Shown piece after piece: positions 1 to 9,349 of a stretch of 64,000 bases of DNA; positions within the stretch are counted from its first letter, which is position 1, and every line of letters begins with the position of its first letter. The position numbers and the translations under genes are program-made. Below the pieces are notes generated by a model. The model searched no databases. It saw only the letters and a list, made by a program, of their open reading frames with translations, and was not told the origin of the DNA. The DNA lies in NCBI RefSeq assembly GCF_000196495.1, contig NC_011312.1, positions 2,294,001 through 2,358,000 on the forward strand. The letters are read 5' to 3'. Source of the stretch: Aliivibrio salmonicida LFI1238 (lineage in GTDB: Bacteria > Pseudomonadota > Gammaproteobacteria > Enterobacterales > Vibrionaceae).

Positions 1-200
1 CAGCATCTGTAGTCAACACTATTTTTCTATTTTTGTTCCGTTTGAATAAAATGCGATCAAAATGAATATAAAACACACTAAAAATGCAGTATTCAAACAA
101 ATTAAGATAAGATAACTGTAGAAAATAAGAATAAAACAAACTAAAAACTAAGAATAAAAAGCAGCAATATCAAAACTCTATACTTTATTTTGTTATAAAT
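1..200. other. AT-rich stretch without a recognised gene
   Basis: About 200 bases at the left edge, very AT-rich. I see no convincing open frame, tRNA or repeat. It lies downstream of pgsA, whose terminator follows directly. Confidence 0.6.
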
Positions 201-201
201 A

Positions 202-230
202 CAAAAAAAGCGAACCTAAGTTCGCTTCTT
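202..230 (-). terminator. Rho-independent terminator of pgsA
   Basis: The stem AGCGAAC/GTTCGCT (209-226, 4-base loop) is followed on the minus strand by a run of seven T. It lies about 20 bases after the pgsA stop, so it probably ends the uvrY-uvrC-pgsA transcript. Confidence 0.85.
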
Positions 231-245
231 CATCTCAATCACTGA

Positions 246-800
246 CTAATCATCAGCATTAAGTAGATCATCTTTCGCTGCAGCAAGATATTGCATCATT
301 GACCAGTACGTTAGTATGGTGGCTACATAAAGTGCAACATAACCAACCCACACCATCCAATCATCATAACGCCAAATTAAAACCCACAATGCGAACATTT
401 GAGAAACGGTTTTAACTTTTCCAACCCAAGAAACAGCAACACTTGCACGTTTACCTATTTCTGCCATCCATTCTCTTAAAGCAGAAATAATCAGTTCACG
501 CCCTATCATGGTAATCGCAGGAATTGTGATCCAAATACTATGATAATGTTCGGTAATTAAAATTAAGGCCGCAGCAACTATTACTTTATCTGCTACAGGA
601 TCTAAAAAGGCACCAAATCGAGAGGTTTGTCCTAGCTTTCTTGCTAGTAACCCATCCAACCAATCAGTAAAGCCTGCTACCCAAAAAACCATCGCAGCAG
701 CAACTGCAGACCATTCATAAGGTAAATAGAAAACAACAACAAACACTGGAATAAGTGCAAGTCGGATAAACGTGAGTATATTTGGTATCGTTAATCGCAT
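246..800 (-). CDS. pgsA: CDP-diacylglycerol-glycerol-3-phosphate 3-phosphatidyltransferase
   Basis: This inner-membrane enzyme joins CDP-diacylglycerol and glycerol-3-phosphate to give phosphatidylglycerophosphate, the committed step to phosphatidylglycerol and cardiolipin. The CDP-alcohol phosphotransferase signature D-G-x2-A-R-x8-G-x3-D-x3-D is complete (D49, G50, A53, R54, G63, D67, D71). Several hydrophobic helices surround it. The length of 184 residues is typical of the family. It follows uvrC by 44 bases on the same strand, the order uvrY-uvrC-pgsA known from other gammaproteobacteria, so co-transcription is likely. Confidence 0.96.
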   Translation of the reverse strand: MRLTIPNILTFIRLALIPVFVVVFYLPYEWSAVAAAMVFWVAGFTDWLDGLLARKLGQTSRFGAFLDPVADKVIVAAALILITEHYHSIWITIPAITMIGRELIISALREWMAEIGKRASVAVSWVGKVKTVSQMFALWVLIWRYDDWMVWVGYVALYVATILTYWSMMQYLAAAKDDLLNADD

Positions 801-844
801 AATAATTCTTTAGTTTTGGTACGCGGGTCTATGGTGCGCTTTTT

Positions 845-2671
845 TTACCCTTGTTTCAACGCATCCTGTATTTTTTCTGCTAAAGAGCGGCTAATACCTG
901 GCACTTTGCTTATTTCTTCAACACTTGCCTTTTTTAATTCTTGTAGACCACCTAAATATTGTAATAATGCTTGTCTCCGCTTAGGACCGACACCTTCAAT
1001 GTGTTGCAATGTACTGGTTTTTCTTACTTTAGCGCGCTGAGCACGGTGCCCGCTAATCGCATGATTATGACTCTCATCACGAATATGTTGTATTAAATGC
1101 AATGCAGGCGAATCACTTGGCATCGAAAACTCTTCTCCTGTAATTTTCACCAGAGTCTCTAGCCCATGCTTTCTTGTCACTCCTTTTGCAATCCCAAGTA
1201 ATAACGGTCTTTTAGGCCAATCTCCCCAATGCTGACGAATAACGTCGTAAGCTCTGTTCAATTGCCCTTTTCCTCCGTCAATAAACACAATATCAGGGAT
1301 TTTATCAATATCCAATTGCTTACTATAACGACGCTCTAAAACTTGAGCCATCGCGGCGTAATCATCCCCTCCAGTAATACCGGTAATATTGTATCGACGA
1401 TATTCCGATTTTACTGGCCCTTCTTGATTAAATACAACGCATGACGCAACGGTTTTCTCTCCCATCGTATGACTGATATCAAAACATTCCATACGTTGGA
1501 TAGATGCTAAAGAAAGCGCTTCTTCTAACTGTTTAAATCGCTGATAAACCGTAAGCTTATGGTTAGCCTTACTCGTTAAGGCCGACAATGCATTCGTATC
1601 CGCGAGTTTTAAATAGCGACCTTTCATTCCTTTAGGGTTTAATTGAAATAACACTTTACGGCCAGACAGCTCCGTTAATGCCTGCTCTAGCCCTTCACTC
1701 TCAAATTCAAAACTGGTAATCACTCGATTGGGAATAGTGCGCCCTTGACTATGGTTTAAATAATATTGAGTGAGAAAACTAGAAAACACTTCCTCTTTCT
1801 CAGTTTTAGCTGGAATTTTAGGAAAAAAGCTACGGCTGCCTAAAATCTTTCCATGCCGAATCATTAACAAGTGAATACAAGCGAGTCCATTTTCAATTGT
1901 AAAACCTAATACATCAAGATCGTCACTACTTTCATCCGAAACATATTGTTGTTCTTGTACGCGTCTCATTGATTGAATTTGATCACGAATTGTCGCTGCT
2001 TTTTCAAAATTAAGAGCCTGACTCGCCCCTTCCATTTGTTCAACTAGAGATTGAATAACTTGTCGATCTTTCCCTTGCAAAAACAATCGAATAAATTCAG
2101 TTTGCTCGGCATAATCTTCATCACTAATAATGCCTTTTACGCATGGTGCTAAACAGCGACCAATTTGATGCATTAAACAAGGTCTATGACGATTTGCATA
2201 CACTGAATCTTCACATTGACGAATAGGGAATAGTTTTTGAATTAGATGAAGGGAATCTCTAACCGCTCCTGAATCAGGATAAGGTCCAAAATATTCTCCT
2301 TTTTTTCGTTTCGTACCACGATGAATGGAGATCCTTGGATGCTTATGATTCGAAATAAAAATGTAAGGATAAGATTTATCATCACGCAGCAGCACATTAT
2401 ATTTAGGTAAATATTGCTTAATATAATTATGCTCAAGAATTAATGCTTCAGTTTCTGTATGAGTGACCGTAACATCAATTTGTGCAATATGAGTGACCAA
2501 GGCTTTGGTTTTTTCTGAAGGGATATTACTGCGAAAATAGCTCGATAATCGCTTTTTTAAATCCTTTGCTTTACCGACGTAAATAACCTCAGCTTCGGCG
2601 TTATACATTCGATAAACGCCGGGCTGATGGGTAACTGATAGTAGAAAAGCTTTTGAATCAAAAGGAGGCAC
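845..2671 (-). CDS. uvrC: UvrABC excinuclease subunit C
   Basis: UvrC makes both incisions around a lesion in nucleotide excision repair, after UvrA/UvrB loading. Domain order over 608 residues is as in the family: N-terminal GIY-YIG nuclease (PGVYRMY then [14 protein letters not shown], residues about 18-40), a central UVR motif that contacts UvrB (about 205-235), the RNase H-like C-terminal nuclease (CFDISH and FIDGGKGQL), and a final helix-hairpin-helix pair ([24 protein letters not shown]). The start is GTG and shares one base with the uvrY stop (TAGTG), so the two are translationally coupled. Confidence 0.97.
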   Translation of the reverse strand: MPPFDSKAFLLSVTHQPGVYRMYNAEAEVIYVGKAKDLKKRLSSYFRSNIPSEKTKALVTHIAQIDVTVTHTETEALILEHNYIKQYLPKYNVLLRDDKSYPYIFISNHKHPRISIHRGTKRKKGEYFGPYPDSGAVRDSLHLIQKLFPIRQCEDSVYANRHRPCLMHQIGRCLAPCVKGIISDEDYAEQTEFIRLFLQGKDRQVIQSLVEQMEGASQALNFEKAATIRDQIQSMRRVQEQQYVSDESSDDLDVLGFTIENGLACIHLLMIRHGKILGSRSFFPKIPAKTEKEEVFSSFLTQYYLNHSQGRTIPNRVITSFEFESEGLEQALTELSGRKVLFQLNPKGMKGRYLKLADTNALSALTSKANHKLTVYQRFKQLEEALSLASIQRMECFDISHTMGEKTVASCVVFNQEGPVKSEYRRYNITGITGGDDYAAMAQVLERRYSKQLDIDKIPDIVFIDGGKGQLNRAYDVIRQHWGDWPKRPLLLGIAKGVTRKHGLETLVKITGEEFSMPSDSPALHLIQHIRDESHNHAISGHRAQRAKVRKTSTLQHIEGVGPKRRQALLQYLGGLQELKKASVEEISKVPGISRSLAEKIQDALKQG

Positions 2672-3315
2672 TACAGCGTCTCAGCATCTAATATGCCATG
2701 ACGAATAGCTAAATGCGTTAATTCAACATCTCCACTAATGTCTAATTTACTGAATAATCGATAACGATAACTGTTCACAGTTTTAGGGCTTAAATTAAGT
2801 TGTTCGGAAATATCCGTCACTTTTTCGCCTTTAGTAATCATGATCATTATCTGTAACTCACGCTCTGAAAGTTCTTTAAAAGGATTTTCAGAATCAGGCG
2901 TAAATTGACTTAACGCCATTTGTTGAGCAATTTCTGGTGATAAGTAACGCTGGCCACTTTGTACCATACGAATAGCATTCACCATTTCATCCGGTCCCGC
3001 ACCTTTGGTTAGATAGCCTGCAGCTCCCGCTTGCATCACCTTCGTTGGGAATGGATTCTCAGTATGAATAGTTAATACTATAACTTTCATATCTGGGTTA
3101 AATCGTAAAATCTTTTTCGTGGCTTCTAAGCCACCAATACCAGGCATGTTCATATCCATCAGAACAATATCAGCCTGCTCTGTTCGACACCATTTAACGG
3201 CATCTTCACCGCTGTCAGCTTCCCCTACTACTTTAATTCCACGGACGTCTTCAAGAATACGTCGAATCCCTGTGCGAACCAGCTCATGATCATCTACAAG
3301 GAATACTTTAATCAC
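2671..3315 (-). CDS. uvrY: Response regulator UvrY/GacA/VarA, LuxR-type output domain
   Basis: This is the response regulator of the BarA/UvrY (GacS/GacA, VarS/VarA) system, which in vibrios activates small RNAs that titrate CsrA. The receiver domain has the phosphoacceptor D54 in VLMDMNMPG, the acidic pair DDHELV near the start, and K in YLTKGAG. The C-terminal NarL/LuxR-type helix-turn-helix contains LSERELQIM and [16 protein letters not shown]. An upstream in-frame GTG at 3324 abuts the GGAG Shine-Dalgarno, so I chose the GTG at 3315. That gives M-I-K-V, matching E. coli UvrY, at 214 residues. Confidence 0.95.
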   Translation of the reverse strand: MIKVFLVDDHELVRTGIRRILEDVRGIKVVGEADSGEDAVKWCRTEQADIVLMDMNMPGIGGLEATKKILRFNPDMKVIVLTIHTENPFPTKVMQAGAAGYLTKGAGPDEMVNAIRMVQSGQRYLSPEIAQQMALSQFTPDSENPFKELSERELQIMIMITKGEKVTDISEQLNLSPKTVNSYRYRLFSKLDISGDVELTHLAIRHGILDAETL

Positions 3316-3500
3316 AACTGACACTCCGAATTAATCTACAGCCACCTCGGCTGAGGCTTATCTCAATGTCCTATTTTACCTTAAATAAAAAGTAATGCGC
3401 GCATTGATTATGCGTTAGGACGCAAATTTTTGCTATTAAAAGCCTATTGACTTTACTAAGTTTTTTAGATGTATTACTCAATATATAACAAAACTAATCG

Positions 3501-5870
3501 TTAGAATAGACCTAATTGAGAAGCCGATAATTCAGTAAAACTTAAATTAACAAAAGGAAGTATGCCCTCAGCAATTGGCTTTAATTGTTTCTCAACATAG
3601 TGATCATAATCAATCGGATTTTGGCGATATTCAATGGGTTCAGGACCCGCTGTCGTTATTATGTATTCAATCCACCCCCCTTGTTGATACATGAGTGGTT
3701 TTCCTAATTTTTGGTTTTGTGTATCGGCTATTCTTGCCGCCTTCACATGCGGTGGAACATTCTTTTGATATTCATCTAACTGTCTACGTAAACGCTTACG
3801 ATAAATTAACTTATTATCAAATTCACCCGATTTTGTTTTATCAACATATTCACGTACGTACTCTTCCACAGCTTGTTGATGAAATACTTTATCAAAAAGT
3901 ACCTTTTGAAACTCTTGAGAGAGAGGGGTCCAATCGGTTCTCACCGTTTCTAATCCTTTAAAAATGATCTCTTCTTTATCGCCTTTTCTAATCAACCCTG
4001 CGTAGCGTTTTTTCGATCCCATTTCAGAACCGCGAATAGTCGGCATTAAAAAGATACGATAATGCGTTTCATATTCAATTTCTAAAGCAGAGTCTATTGC
4101 GTATTCAGACTCTAAATGCGCGGTCCACCATTGATTAATATGATCAACTAACTGTTTGCCTATTTTATCCGCTTCATCAGATGGCATAGATTCCCCCAAG
4201 GTAACAAAGGTGGAATCGGTATCGCCATAGATCACTTCATACCCTTGAGATTCGATAAGCTCTCTGGTTGTTTTCATTATTTCATGCCCACGCATCGTAA
4301 TTGACGACGCTAAACGATGGTCAAAAAATCGGCATCCAGATGATCCTAACACCCCATAAAAAGAATTCATTATGATTTTAATTGCTTGAGAAAACGCTTT
4401 TTCATTATTTTTCTTCGCGACATCTCTCGCTGACCATAAGGTTTCGATCAAATTAGGTAAAAAATGTTTTGTTCTATGAAAACGACCACCTCTAAATCCT
4501 TCGATAGCTTGCCCATCATCTATCCCCGATTCTAATTTTAAGCCTTCAACTAGCCCCAACGGGTCAATACGAAAGGTTTTAATAATAGAAGGATAAAGCG
4601 ACTTAAAATCAAGGACCAATACCGATTCATATAGACCCGGTTTAGAGCTCATGACATAACCACCAGGGCTTGCAATCCAATTCTCACTTTCTAAATTCGG
4701 AGCAATGTACCCTGCTCTATGCAATCGAGGTAAATATAAATTAGTGAAAGCGGCAACCGAACCACCAACACGATCGAGTTCGATACCGGTCAATTTCGTT
4801 CTTTCAATAACAAACTCTAGTAAATGTGTTAGTTCAAAAATACGAGTAACTAGCACACAATCTTGAAGATTATATTTTGCTAATGCGCATTTATCTTCAC
4901 GGTACATACGGTTTATCTCACCCATCCGATCACTCGGATCATGTATCGATTTCCCTTCATTTAATAATTCTTGAGATACCGACTCTAAAGACCAACTCGA
5001 AAAATGATATGTCGCCGTTTTTAACGCATCAATGCCATCCAAAACCACCCGACCGGGAAAAGATAAAAAACCTTGTTGCCTATTTTTATTTGATTCTCGA
5101 AAATAAAGAGAGGAATTCCCTCGACCTAACCGAAAGGCAAGGTTGTGCCATTTGGCTCTTTTAATTAGTAAATTAAAATCAAAGTTAATGACATTCCATC
5201 CAATAATAATATCGGGGTCAAACGTTTGAAACCAAGACTCTAGAGCAAGAAGCAATGCTTTTTCATTCTCAACCCATTCTATCGGTAAGTCACTCGTCTC
5301 TTCTGGCCCTACCATAATGATACGAGTATCACGCTCACAGTGCAGCGCTACAGAATATAAAATACCTTTTTCTGAACACTCTACATCTAATGAAACCACA
5401 CTGAATTCAGGTGTCATTTCTGCGGATTTAATTTTTACATCTCGATATTCAACGTATCCTTTTCTTTGTCGCGGAGTACCAACAAAAGCCATTCCTCCAC
5501 AAATAAAACGTTCCATTAAATAACGATCGGCTAAACGAATATCACCTTCAAAAGTCGGCAGTTGATGATCTTCAAATAGGGCTGTTGCTACTCGTTTTTG
5601 CTGAGTACTCGAAAAATACAAACCAAAAACAGGCTGATGCTGAAAAGTATGTAAAGAGGTCGATTTAATTGAATAATGAATATGTGCGTTCGTTAATATT
5701 GACTCATATTCAGCTTGTCGTTCTTTCAAAAAGAAAATAACAGCCAATTCATTTTCAATTAATAAATGTGCTATATGGTCATCACATTTAACCCATAAAT
5801 CGACGAGGGAATGGTCTCTGATGTCTTTATTCTGACGAGTTAATAAAAAGCCGCAGTGAGGAGAGTTCAA
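3501..5870 (-). CDS. polB: DNA polymerase II (family B)
   Basis: This family-B polymerase with proofreading exonuclease takes part in lesion bypass and replication restart. Visible motifs are Exo I (SLDVECSEKG), Exo II (IIIGWNVINFDFNLL), polymerase motif A (FKSLYPSIIKTF), motif B (IIMNSFYGVLG) and motif C with catalytic aspartates (YGDTDSTF). The C terminus QLGLF, a probable clamp-binding peptide, is the same as in E. coli PolB. Length 789 matches the family. The start appears to be TTG at 5870. It follows the nucleotidyltransferase gene by 3 bases, so it is probably its operon partner. I found no LexA box upstream of the pair. Confidence 0.96.
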   Translation of the reverse strand: MNSPHCGFLLTRQNKDIRDHSLVDLWVKCDDHIAHLLIENELAVIFFLKERQAEYESILTNAHIHYSIKSTSLHTFQHQPVFGLYFSSTQQKRVATALFEDHQLPTFEGDIRLADRYLMERFICGGMAFVGTPRQRKGYVEYRDVKIKSAEMTPEFSVVSLDVECSEKGILYSVALHCERDTRIIMVGPEETSDLPIEWVENEKALLLALESWFQTFDPDIIIGWNVINFDFNLLIKRAKWHNLAFRLGRGNSSLYFRESNKNRQQGFLSFPGRVVLDGIDALKTATYHFSSWSLESVSQELLNEGKSIHDPSDRMGEINRMYREDKCALAKYNLQDCVLVTRIFELTHLLEFVIERTKLTGIELDRVGGSVAAFTNLYLPRLHRAGYIAPNLESENWIASPGGYVMSSKPGLYESVLVLDFKSLYPSIIKTFRIDPLGLVEGLKLESGIDDGQAIEGFRGGRFHRTKHFLPNLIETLWSARDVAKKNNEKAFSQAIKIIMNSFYGVLGSSGCRFFDHRLASSITMRGHEIMKTTRELIESQGYEVIYGDTDSTFVTLGESMPSDEADKIGKQLVDHINQWWTAHLESEYAIDSALEIEYETHYRIFLMPTIRGSEMGSKKRYAGLIRKGDKEEIIFKGLETVRTDWTPLSQEFQKVLFDKVFHQQAVEEYVREYVDKTKSGEFDNKLIYRKRLRRQLDEYQKNVPPHVKAARIADTQNQKLGKPLMYQQGGWIEYIITTAGPEPIEYRQNPIDYDHYVEKQLKPIAEGILPFVNLSFTELSASQLGLF

Positions 5871-5873
5871 TCG

Positions 5874-6650
5874 TTAACCTATTCTTCTTTCTATGTTATT
5901 AAATTCGCTCACAACCCAATCTCCAAATTCTTTTAATAAAACAAGAACTGAGCGCTTAGGTACTTTTCGCCCTTTTAATAATAAAACAACGCGTTCTATT
6001 TCTGTCTGCTTTTCAGGATAATATTCTAGAAATTTGCGTGCACATAAAATAGGATGATCATACCAGCCCTTATCTTTATGCATAATAAGAGAGTAACAAC
6101 TTCTTAATAATTTCTTTGCTATGGTTTTCTGTAATTGAACTTGAGTATTAATATCTTGGCTAGCGGTGATTTTTTTTATGTACACTTGTAACCATTCTTC
6201 AATGTCCATATTCATGTTTTTAGCAATTTCCCAGCTCGGTTCAAAATCACCAAAACGAGTAGAAAGATCATCACCAAAAATACAAACACAACAGTGACGT
6301 AACCAAAATCCCCAACTGAATATAGATTCTAATTGCAGAACTTCTGATGCAGTACCGATGTTGAAAGTAACCCCGGTAATTTGTGGATATTTAGACTGAA
6401 AACGAACCTTAATTGTATTGATTAATGTTTGTTCTTTGTTTGTTAAAGGAACGGTGGTAATTAAAGTAACATCTAAATTTGAACGGCCCGGAATCGCCTC
6501 TCGTCTTGCCACGCTACCATATAAATAAATACTGTGGATTGACTTAGGAGCAGCAGAACGAACATGCACCATCAAGTCTTTAATTGCCGGTTCAAATACA
6601 GCTTGAAATGGGGAGTTTTTATCGATGAGAGGCAAACTATAACGAGACAC
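5874..6650 (-). CDS. Nucleotidyltransferase-fold protein, function unknown
   Basis: A 258-residue protein with a pol-beta/MNT-like nucleotidyltransferase signature near the N terminus: YGSVARREAIPG then SNLDVTLI (about residues 44-68). This corresponds to GS-x(n)-D-x-D, with the first acidic residue replaced by N in N-L-D. The C-terminal half is helical with a CCVC cluster (about 121-124). GTG start with an AGGAG Shine-Dalgarno six bases upstream. It lies 3 bases before polB, so a link to polB is suggested by context only. Possible roles are small-molecule or tRNA nucleotidylation; the substrate is unknown. Confidence 0.7.
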   Translation of the reverse strand: MSRYSLPLIDKNSPFQAVFEPAIKDLMVHVRSAAPKSIHSIYLYGSVARREAIPGRSNLDVTLITTVPLTNKEQTLINTIKVRFQSKYPQITGVTFNIGTASEVLQLESIFSWGFWLRHCCVCIFGDDLSTRFGDFEPSWEIAKNMNMDIEEWLQVYIKKITASQDINTQVQLQKTIAKKLLRSCYSLIMHKDKGWYDHPILCARKFLEYYPEKQTEIERVVLLLKGRKVPKRSVLVLLKEFGDWVVSEFNNIERRIG

Positions 6651-6711
6651 AAAGAACTCCTAAAAGCATATATGAAGCGCCATGATCGCGATTAAACAGA
6701 AAAATAGCAAT

Positions 6712-6740
6712 AAAAAACCGGCAATAAAAGCCGGTTTTTT
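6712..6740 (-). terminator. Terminator after the NhaC-family gene
   Basis: An 11-bp stem AAAAAACCGGC/GCCGGTTTTTT with a 7-base loop, symmetric and usable in both directions. It lies 20 bases after the stop of the minus-strand NhaC-family gene, isolating it from the nucleotidyltransferase-polB pair. Confidence 0.9.
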
Positions 6741-6761
6741 AAGAGTTAAAAAAAGAGAGGA

Positions 6762-8348
6762 TTAAGCGGTTACGCGACCCTTCTTTGAAATTACCATCAT
6801 TGCGCCACAAACAAGAACAAAGGCAACGGTTGATGCTAAAAATGACATCCATACAGAGTTAGTAAAGCCAAGTGCTATATAACCAACCGCTGAAACACCG
6901 GCAATAGATAACGCATAAGGTAATTGTGTCGATACATGGTCTATATGGCAACAACGAGCCCCTGTTGAAGACAAGATTGTTGTATCAGAGATAGGAGAAC
7001 AGTGATCACCAAACACAGATCCAGCTAACACAGCACCTAGCATTGGTAAAATGAGTGCGATATCTGTTGCACCAGCCATGTCTCCTGCGATAGGAAGCAT
7101 AATACCAAATGTACCCCATGACGTACCTGTACTAAATGCCATCAAACCTGACAATAAGAACAAAATAACTGGGATCCAATGAATACCAATACTGCCTTGA
7201 GCTAAGCTAGACAAATATGAACCGGTTTGCATATCACCGATAACAGAACCAATTGTCCACGCAAAGAATAGAATTAGTATTGCGCCAAACATTGACTTAG
7301 CACCAATCCACATTGTGATTGCAATGTCTTTCATTTCTATATTTTGGCGGAAAACCGTAATTAATGCAGACGCTAAACCAAGTAAAGCACCGTAACATAA
7401 TGAGGTTCCAACATCGGTATTCTCAAAGGTACCCAGAATATTGAACTCTTTACCATCAGCGATTAACGCTTGAGCACCGGTATAAACCATGAAGAAAATA
7501 GTCGCGACAATTAGTACGATAATTGGAAAGATTAAATCAGAAACTTTACCAGTATCACTTTCTGTGATGTTTAGCTCTTCATTTAAGTCTTTCGATTCTT
7601 TATCAACCGCTTGATCATCAAAGCCATTACCACGATTAGCTTCATTTTCATGATCTCGCATCGGACCAATATCTAATTGGAACCAAACGACAGCAAATAC
7701 CATTAATAATGCAAATACCGCATAGAAGTTCATAGGAATGAGACGAACATAAGCGCCCAGTGCTGAATATTCAGTCACTCCATGAGAAACTAAAATACCA
7801 CCAATAATAGTAATAATGTATACACCCCAGCTAGACGCAGGCATTAGTACACACATAGGAGCGGCTGTTGAATCTAAAATATAAGCTAACTTAGCACGTG
7901 ATACATAAAAACGGTCAGTTACAGGGCGGGATATTGAACCAACGGCTAAGCTATTAAAATAATCATCAACAAAAATAAACACACCTAAGCAGGCTGCCAA
8001 TAATTTTGCTCCACGTTTACTTTTAATACGTGTTTGTGCCCATTCAGCAAAAGCGCGTGTTCCGCCTGATAGGGTTAAAAGTGCTGTTGTCATTCCTAAT
8101 AAGATTAAAAAAGCAACAATACTCATATTCCAGCTATTTATTGCTCCGTCAGCAATAAATACACCTTTAACTGAATTAAAGACATACGTGCTTGTGCCAG
8201 AAATAGAATAACTTGATAATAAGATAGCACCTAAAACGATACCCACACCGAGAGATAATAAAACTCGACGCGTAATGATAGCTAAACCCAGTGCAACTAA
8301 TGGGGGCAATATTGAAATTGGAGAATTGGAAAAATCGGCTAAATTCAT
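6762..8348 (-). CDS. lysW: NhaC-family transporter, predicted lysine transporter (LysW type)
   Basis: A 528-residue integral membrane protein of the NhaC ion-transporter superfamily, with about 11-13 hydrophobic segments and a long acidic cytoplasmic loop (about 225-260). Conserved stretches include FSTGTSWGTFGIMLPIAG and FGDHCSPISDTTILSSTGA near the C-terminal third. The family covers Na+/H+ antiporters and Na+-coupled amino- or carboxylic-acid carriers. A lysine riboswitch in its leader argues for lysine as substrate, as proposed for riboswitch-linked NhaC proteins (LysW) of gammaproteobacteria. No strong Shine-Dalgarno precedes the ATG. Single-gene unit bounded by a terminator. The family is certain; the substrate is inferred. 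Confidence 0.85.
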   Translation of the reverse strand: MNLADFSNSPISILPPLVALGLAIITRRVLLSLGVGIVLGAILLSSYSISGTSTYVFNSVKGVFIADGAINSWNMSIVAFLILLGMTTALLTLSGGTRAFAEWAQTRIKSKRGAKLLAACLGVFIFVDDYFNSLAVGSISRPVTDRFYVSRAKLAYILDSTAAPMCVLMPASSWGVYIITIIGGILVSHGVTEYSALGAYVRLIPMNFYAVFALLMVFAVVWFQLDIGPMRDHENEANRGNGFDDQAVDKESKDLNEELNITESDTGKVSDLIFPIIVLIVATIFFMVYTGAQALIADGKEFNILGTFENTDVGTSLCYGALLGLASALITVFRQNIEMKDIAITMWIGAKSMFGAILILFFAWTIGSVIGDMQTGSYLSSLAQGSIGIHWIPVILFLLSGLMAFSTGTSWGTFGIMLPIAGDMAGATDIALILPMLGAVLAGSVFGDHCSPISDTTILSSTGARCCHIDHVSTQLPYALSIAGVSAVGYIALGFTNSVWMSFLASTVAFVLVCGAMMVISKKGRVTA

Positions 8349-8474
8349 GATCTACAACAACCAGTTTGGTTGGAGATCTACTGTAGATACGGTATATACC
8401 GTTATAAGGAAGTGAATGTAATAAAACCATTCCCCCACAGTAGCGCTCCATAGTTAAAAAATAAAATTGACTAT
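8349..8474 (-). promoter_or_regulatory. Riboswitch expression platform / leader of the NhaC-family gene
   Basis: On the minus strand the 3' arm of riboswitch P1 (CUGCC) is part of CUGCCAUAGU, whose CCAUAGU can pair instead with ACUAUGG about 15 bases downstream (the 7-bp complement is exact). Close to the start codon is a stem with arms GATCT..CAACCA and TGGTTG..AGATC (about 8347-8376). These give mutually exclusive structures that could expose or hide the translation start. No hairpin with a long U-run is evident, so translational control is the more likely mode. Confidence 0.6.
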
Positions 8475-8610
8475 GGCAGTGTTATTCCTTTTCGAAATAA
8501 CCCCAGCTAACCTGTTTGATAACAGCACTAACTTCGGCATTGACTCCTTTCAATTGCAGTCATCGGTTATCAACCTCGAACAATTTACTTTTAGGCAATG
8601 CGCCTCTACC
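8475..8610 (-). promoter_or_regulatory. Lysine riboswitch (L box) aptamer
   Basis: Read on the minus strand, the conserved L-box elements are in order: AGAGGCGC, AAAAGUA, GAAAGGAG, AUGCCGAAG and GCUGGGGUUAU. Paired elements are P1 GGUAG/CUGCC (8606-8610 with 8475-8479), P2 GCAUUG/CAAUGC, P3 AAUUG/CAAUU, P4 CUGUU/AACAG and P5 GUUAUU/AAUAAC, giving the five-helix junction of the family. It lies directly upstream of the NhaC-family transporter gene. Lysine binding would be expected to reduce expression of the carrier. Confidence 0.92.
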
Positions 8611-8857
8611 CGTTTAGGTGGAGTTATTGTACGGATTGAATACAACTTTGCAATACTATTCTGAGAATTTTAACATTAAAAACCACGCATAGGTAGAATG
8701 AGATACTTTAAAACTAACATTTAATTATCTCACAATAGAGACATATCACTTTTAATATTATTATCATTAATAATTAATTATTTCCTTATCCCATAGTTTG
8801 ATATATTATTTAATGGTTATATAAAAATTACATTATCAAATTAATATGGAATCAAAC

Positions 8858-9271
8858 ATGTCTGATACTATTAAAACATTACTAAACCTACGTAGCCTAC
8901 GTAGCCTACGCGCGTTATCTCGTGAAATGACATTAGAGCAACTAGAAGAAGCGCTTGAAAAGCTTCAAGCAGTTGTTGCTGAACGTCAAGAAACAGAAGC
9001 TGAAGATCGCGCTCTACTTGCTGAAAAACAAGCGAAGCTTGAAGAATTCCGTCAAATGATGATTGAGAGCGGTATCGCTCCTGAAGATCTACTAGACACA
9101 ATGTCTTCTACTACAGTTAAAACAAAGCAGAAACGTGCTCCACGTCCAGCTAAGTACAAATTCTTAGACCACGCTGGCGAAGAAAAAACATGGACAGGCC
9201 AAGGCCGTACTCCATCAGCACTTCAAGTACACCTTGATTCTGGTAAATCATTAGAAGAGTTCGCTATCTAA
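8858..9271 (+). CDS. hns: H-NS family nucleoid-associated protein
   Basis: Global silencer of AT-rich and horizontally acquired DNA. The 137-residue protein has an N-terminal helical dimerisation region, a coiled coil (about 25-75), a basic linker (TKQKRAPRPAKY) and the C-terminal AT-hook-like DNA-binding motif WTGQGRTPSA. I chose ATG 8858, which has GGA seven bases upstream; the in-frame ATG at 8846 lacks a Shine-Dalgarno. Near the N terminus a 9-base unit (8887-8895 and 8896-8904, plus a partial third copy) encodes LRSLRSLRA, three residues more than in E. coli H-NS. Upstream DNA is strongly AT-rich, which would fit autoregulation. Confidence 0.93.
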   Translation: MSDTIKTLLNLRSLRSLRALSREMTLEQLEEALEKLQAVVAERQETEAEDRALLAEKQAKLEEFRQMMIESGIAPEDLLDTMSSTTVKTKQKRAPRPAKYKFLDHAGEEKTWTGQGRTPSALQVHLDSGKSLEEFAI

Positions 9272-9301
9272 ATTGTTCTTATAGAACAATGCGATTTCGA
9301 T

Positions 9302-9331
9302 AAAAAGCCATTCTTTTGAATGGCTTTTTTT
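9302..9331 (+). terminator. Bidirectional terminator between hns and the MipA/OmpV gene
   Basis: Stem AAAAAGCCATTC/GAATGGCTTTTT with a TTTT loop and T-runs on both strands. It serves the convergent pair hns (+) and the outer-membrane protein gene (-). Confidence 0.9.
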
Positions 9332-9349
9332 ATTCTAAATATCTATTAT

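Noticed and set aside
8176..8451. 91-codon minus-strand frame overlapping the start of the NhaC-family gene
   Set aside because: It runs through the riboswitch expression platform in another frame from the transporter; better explained as non-coding leader.
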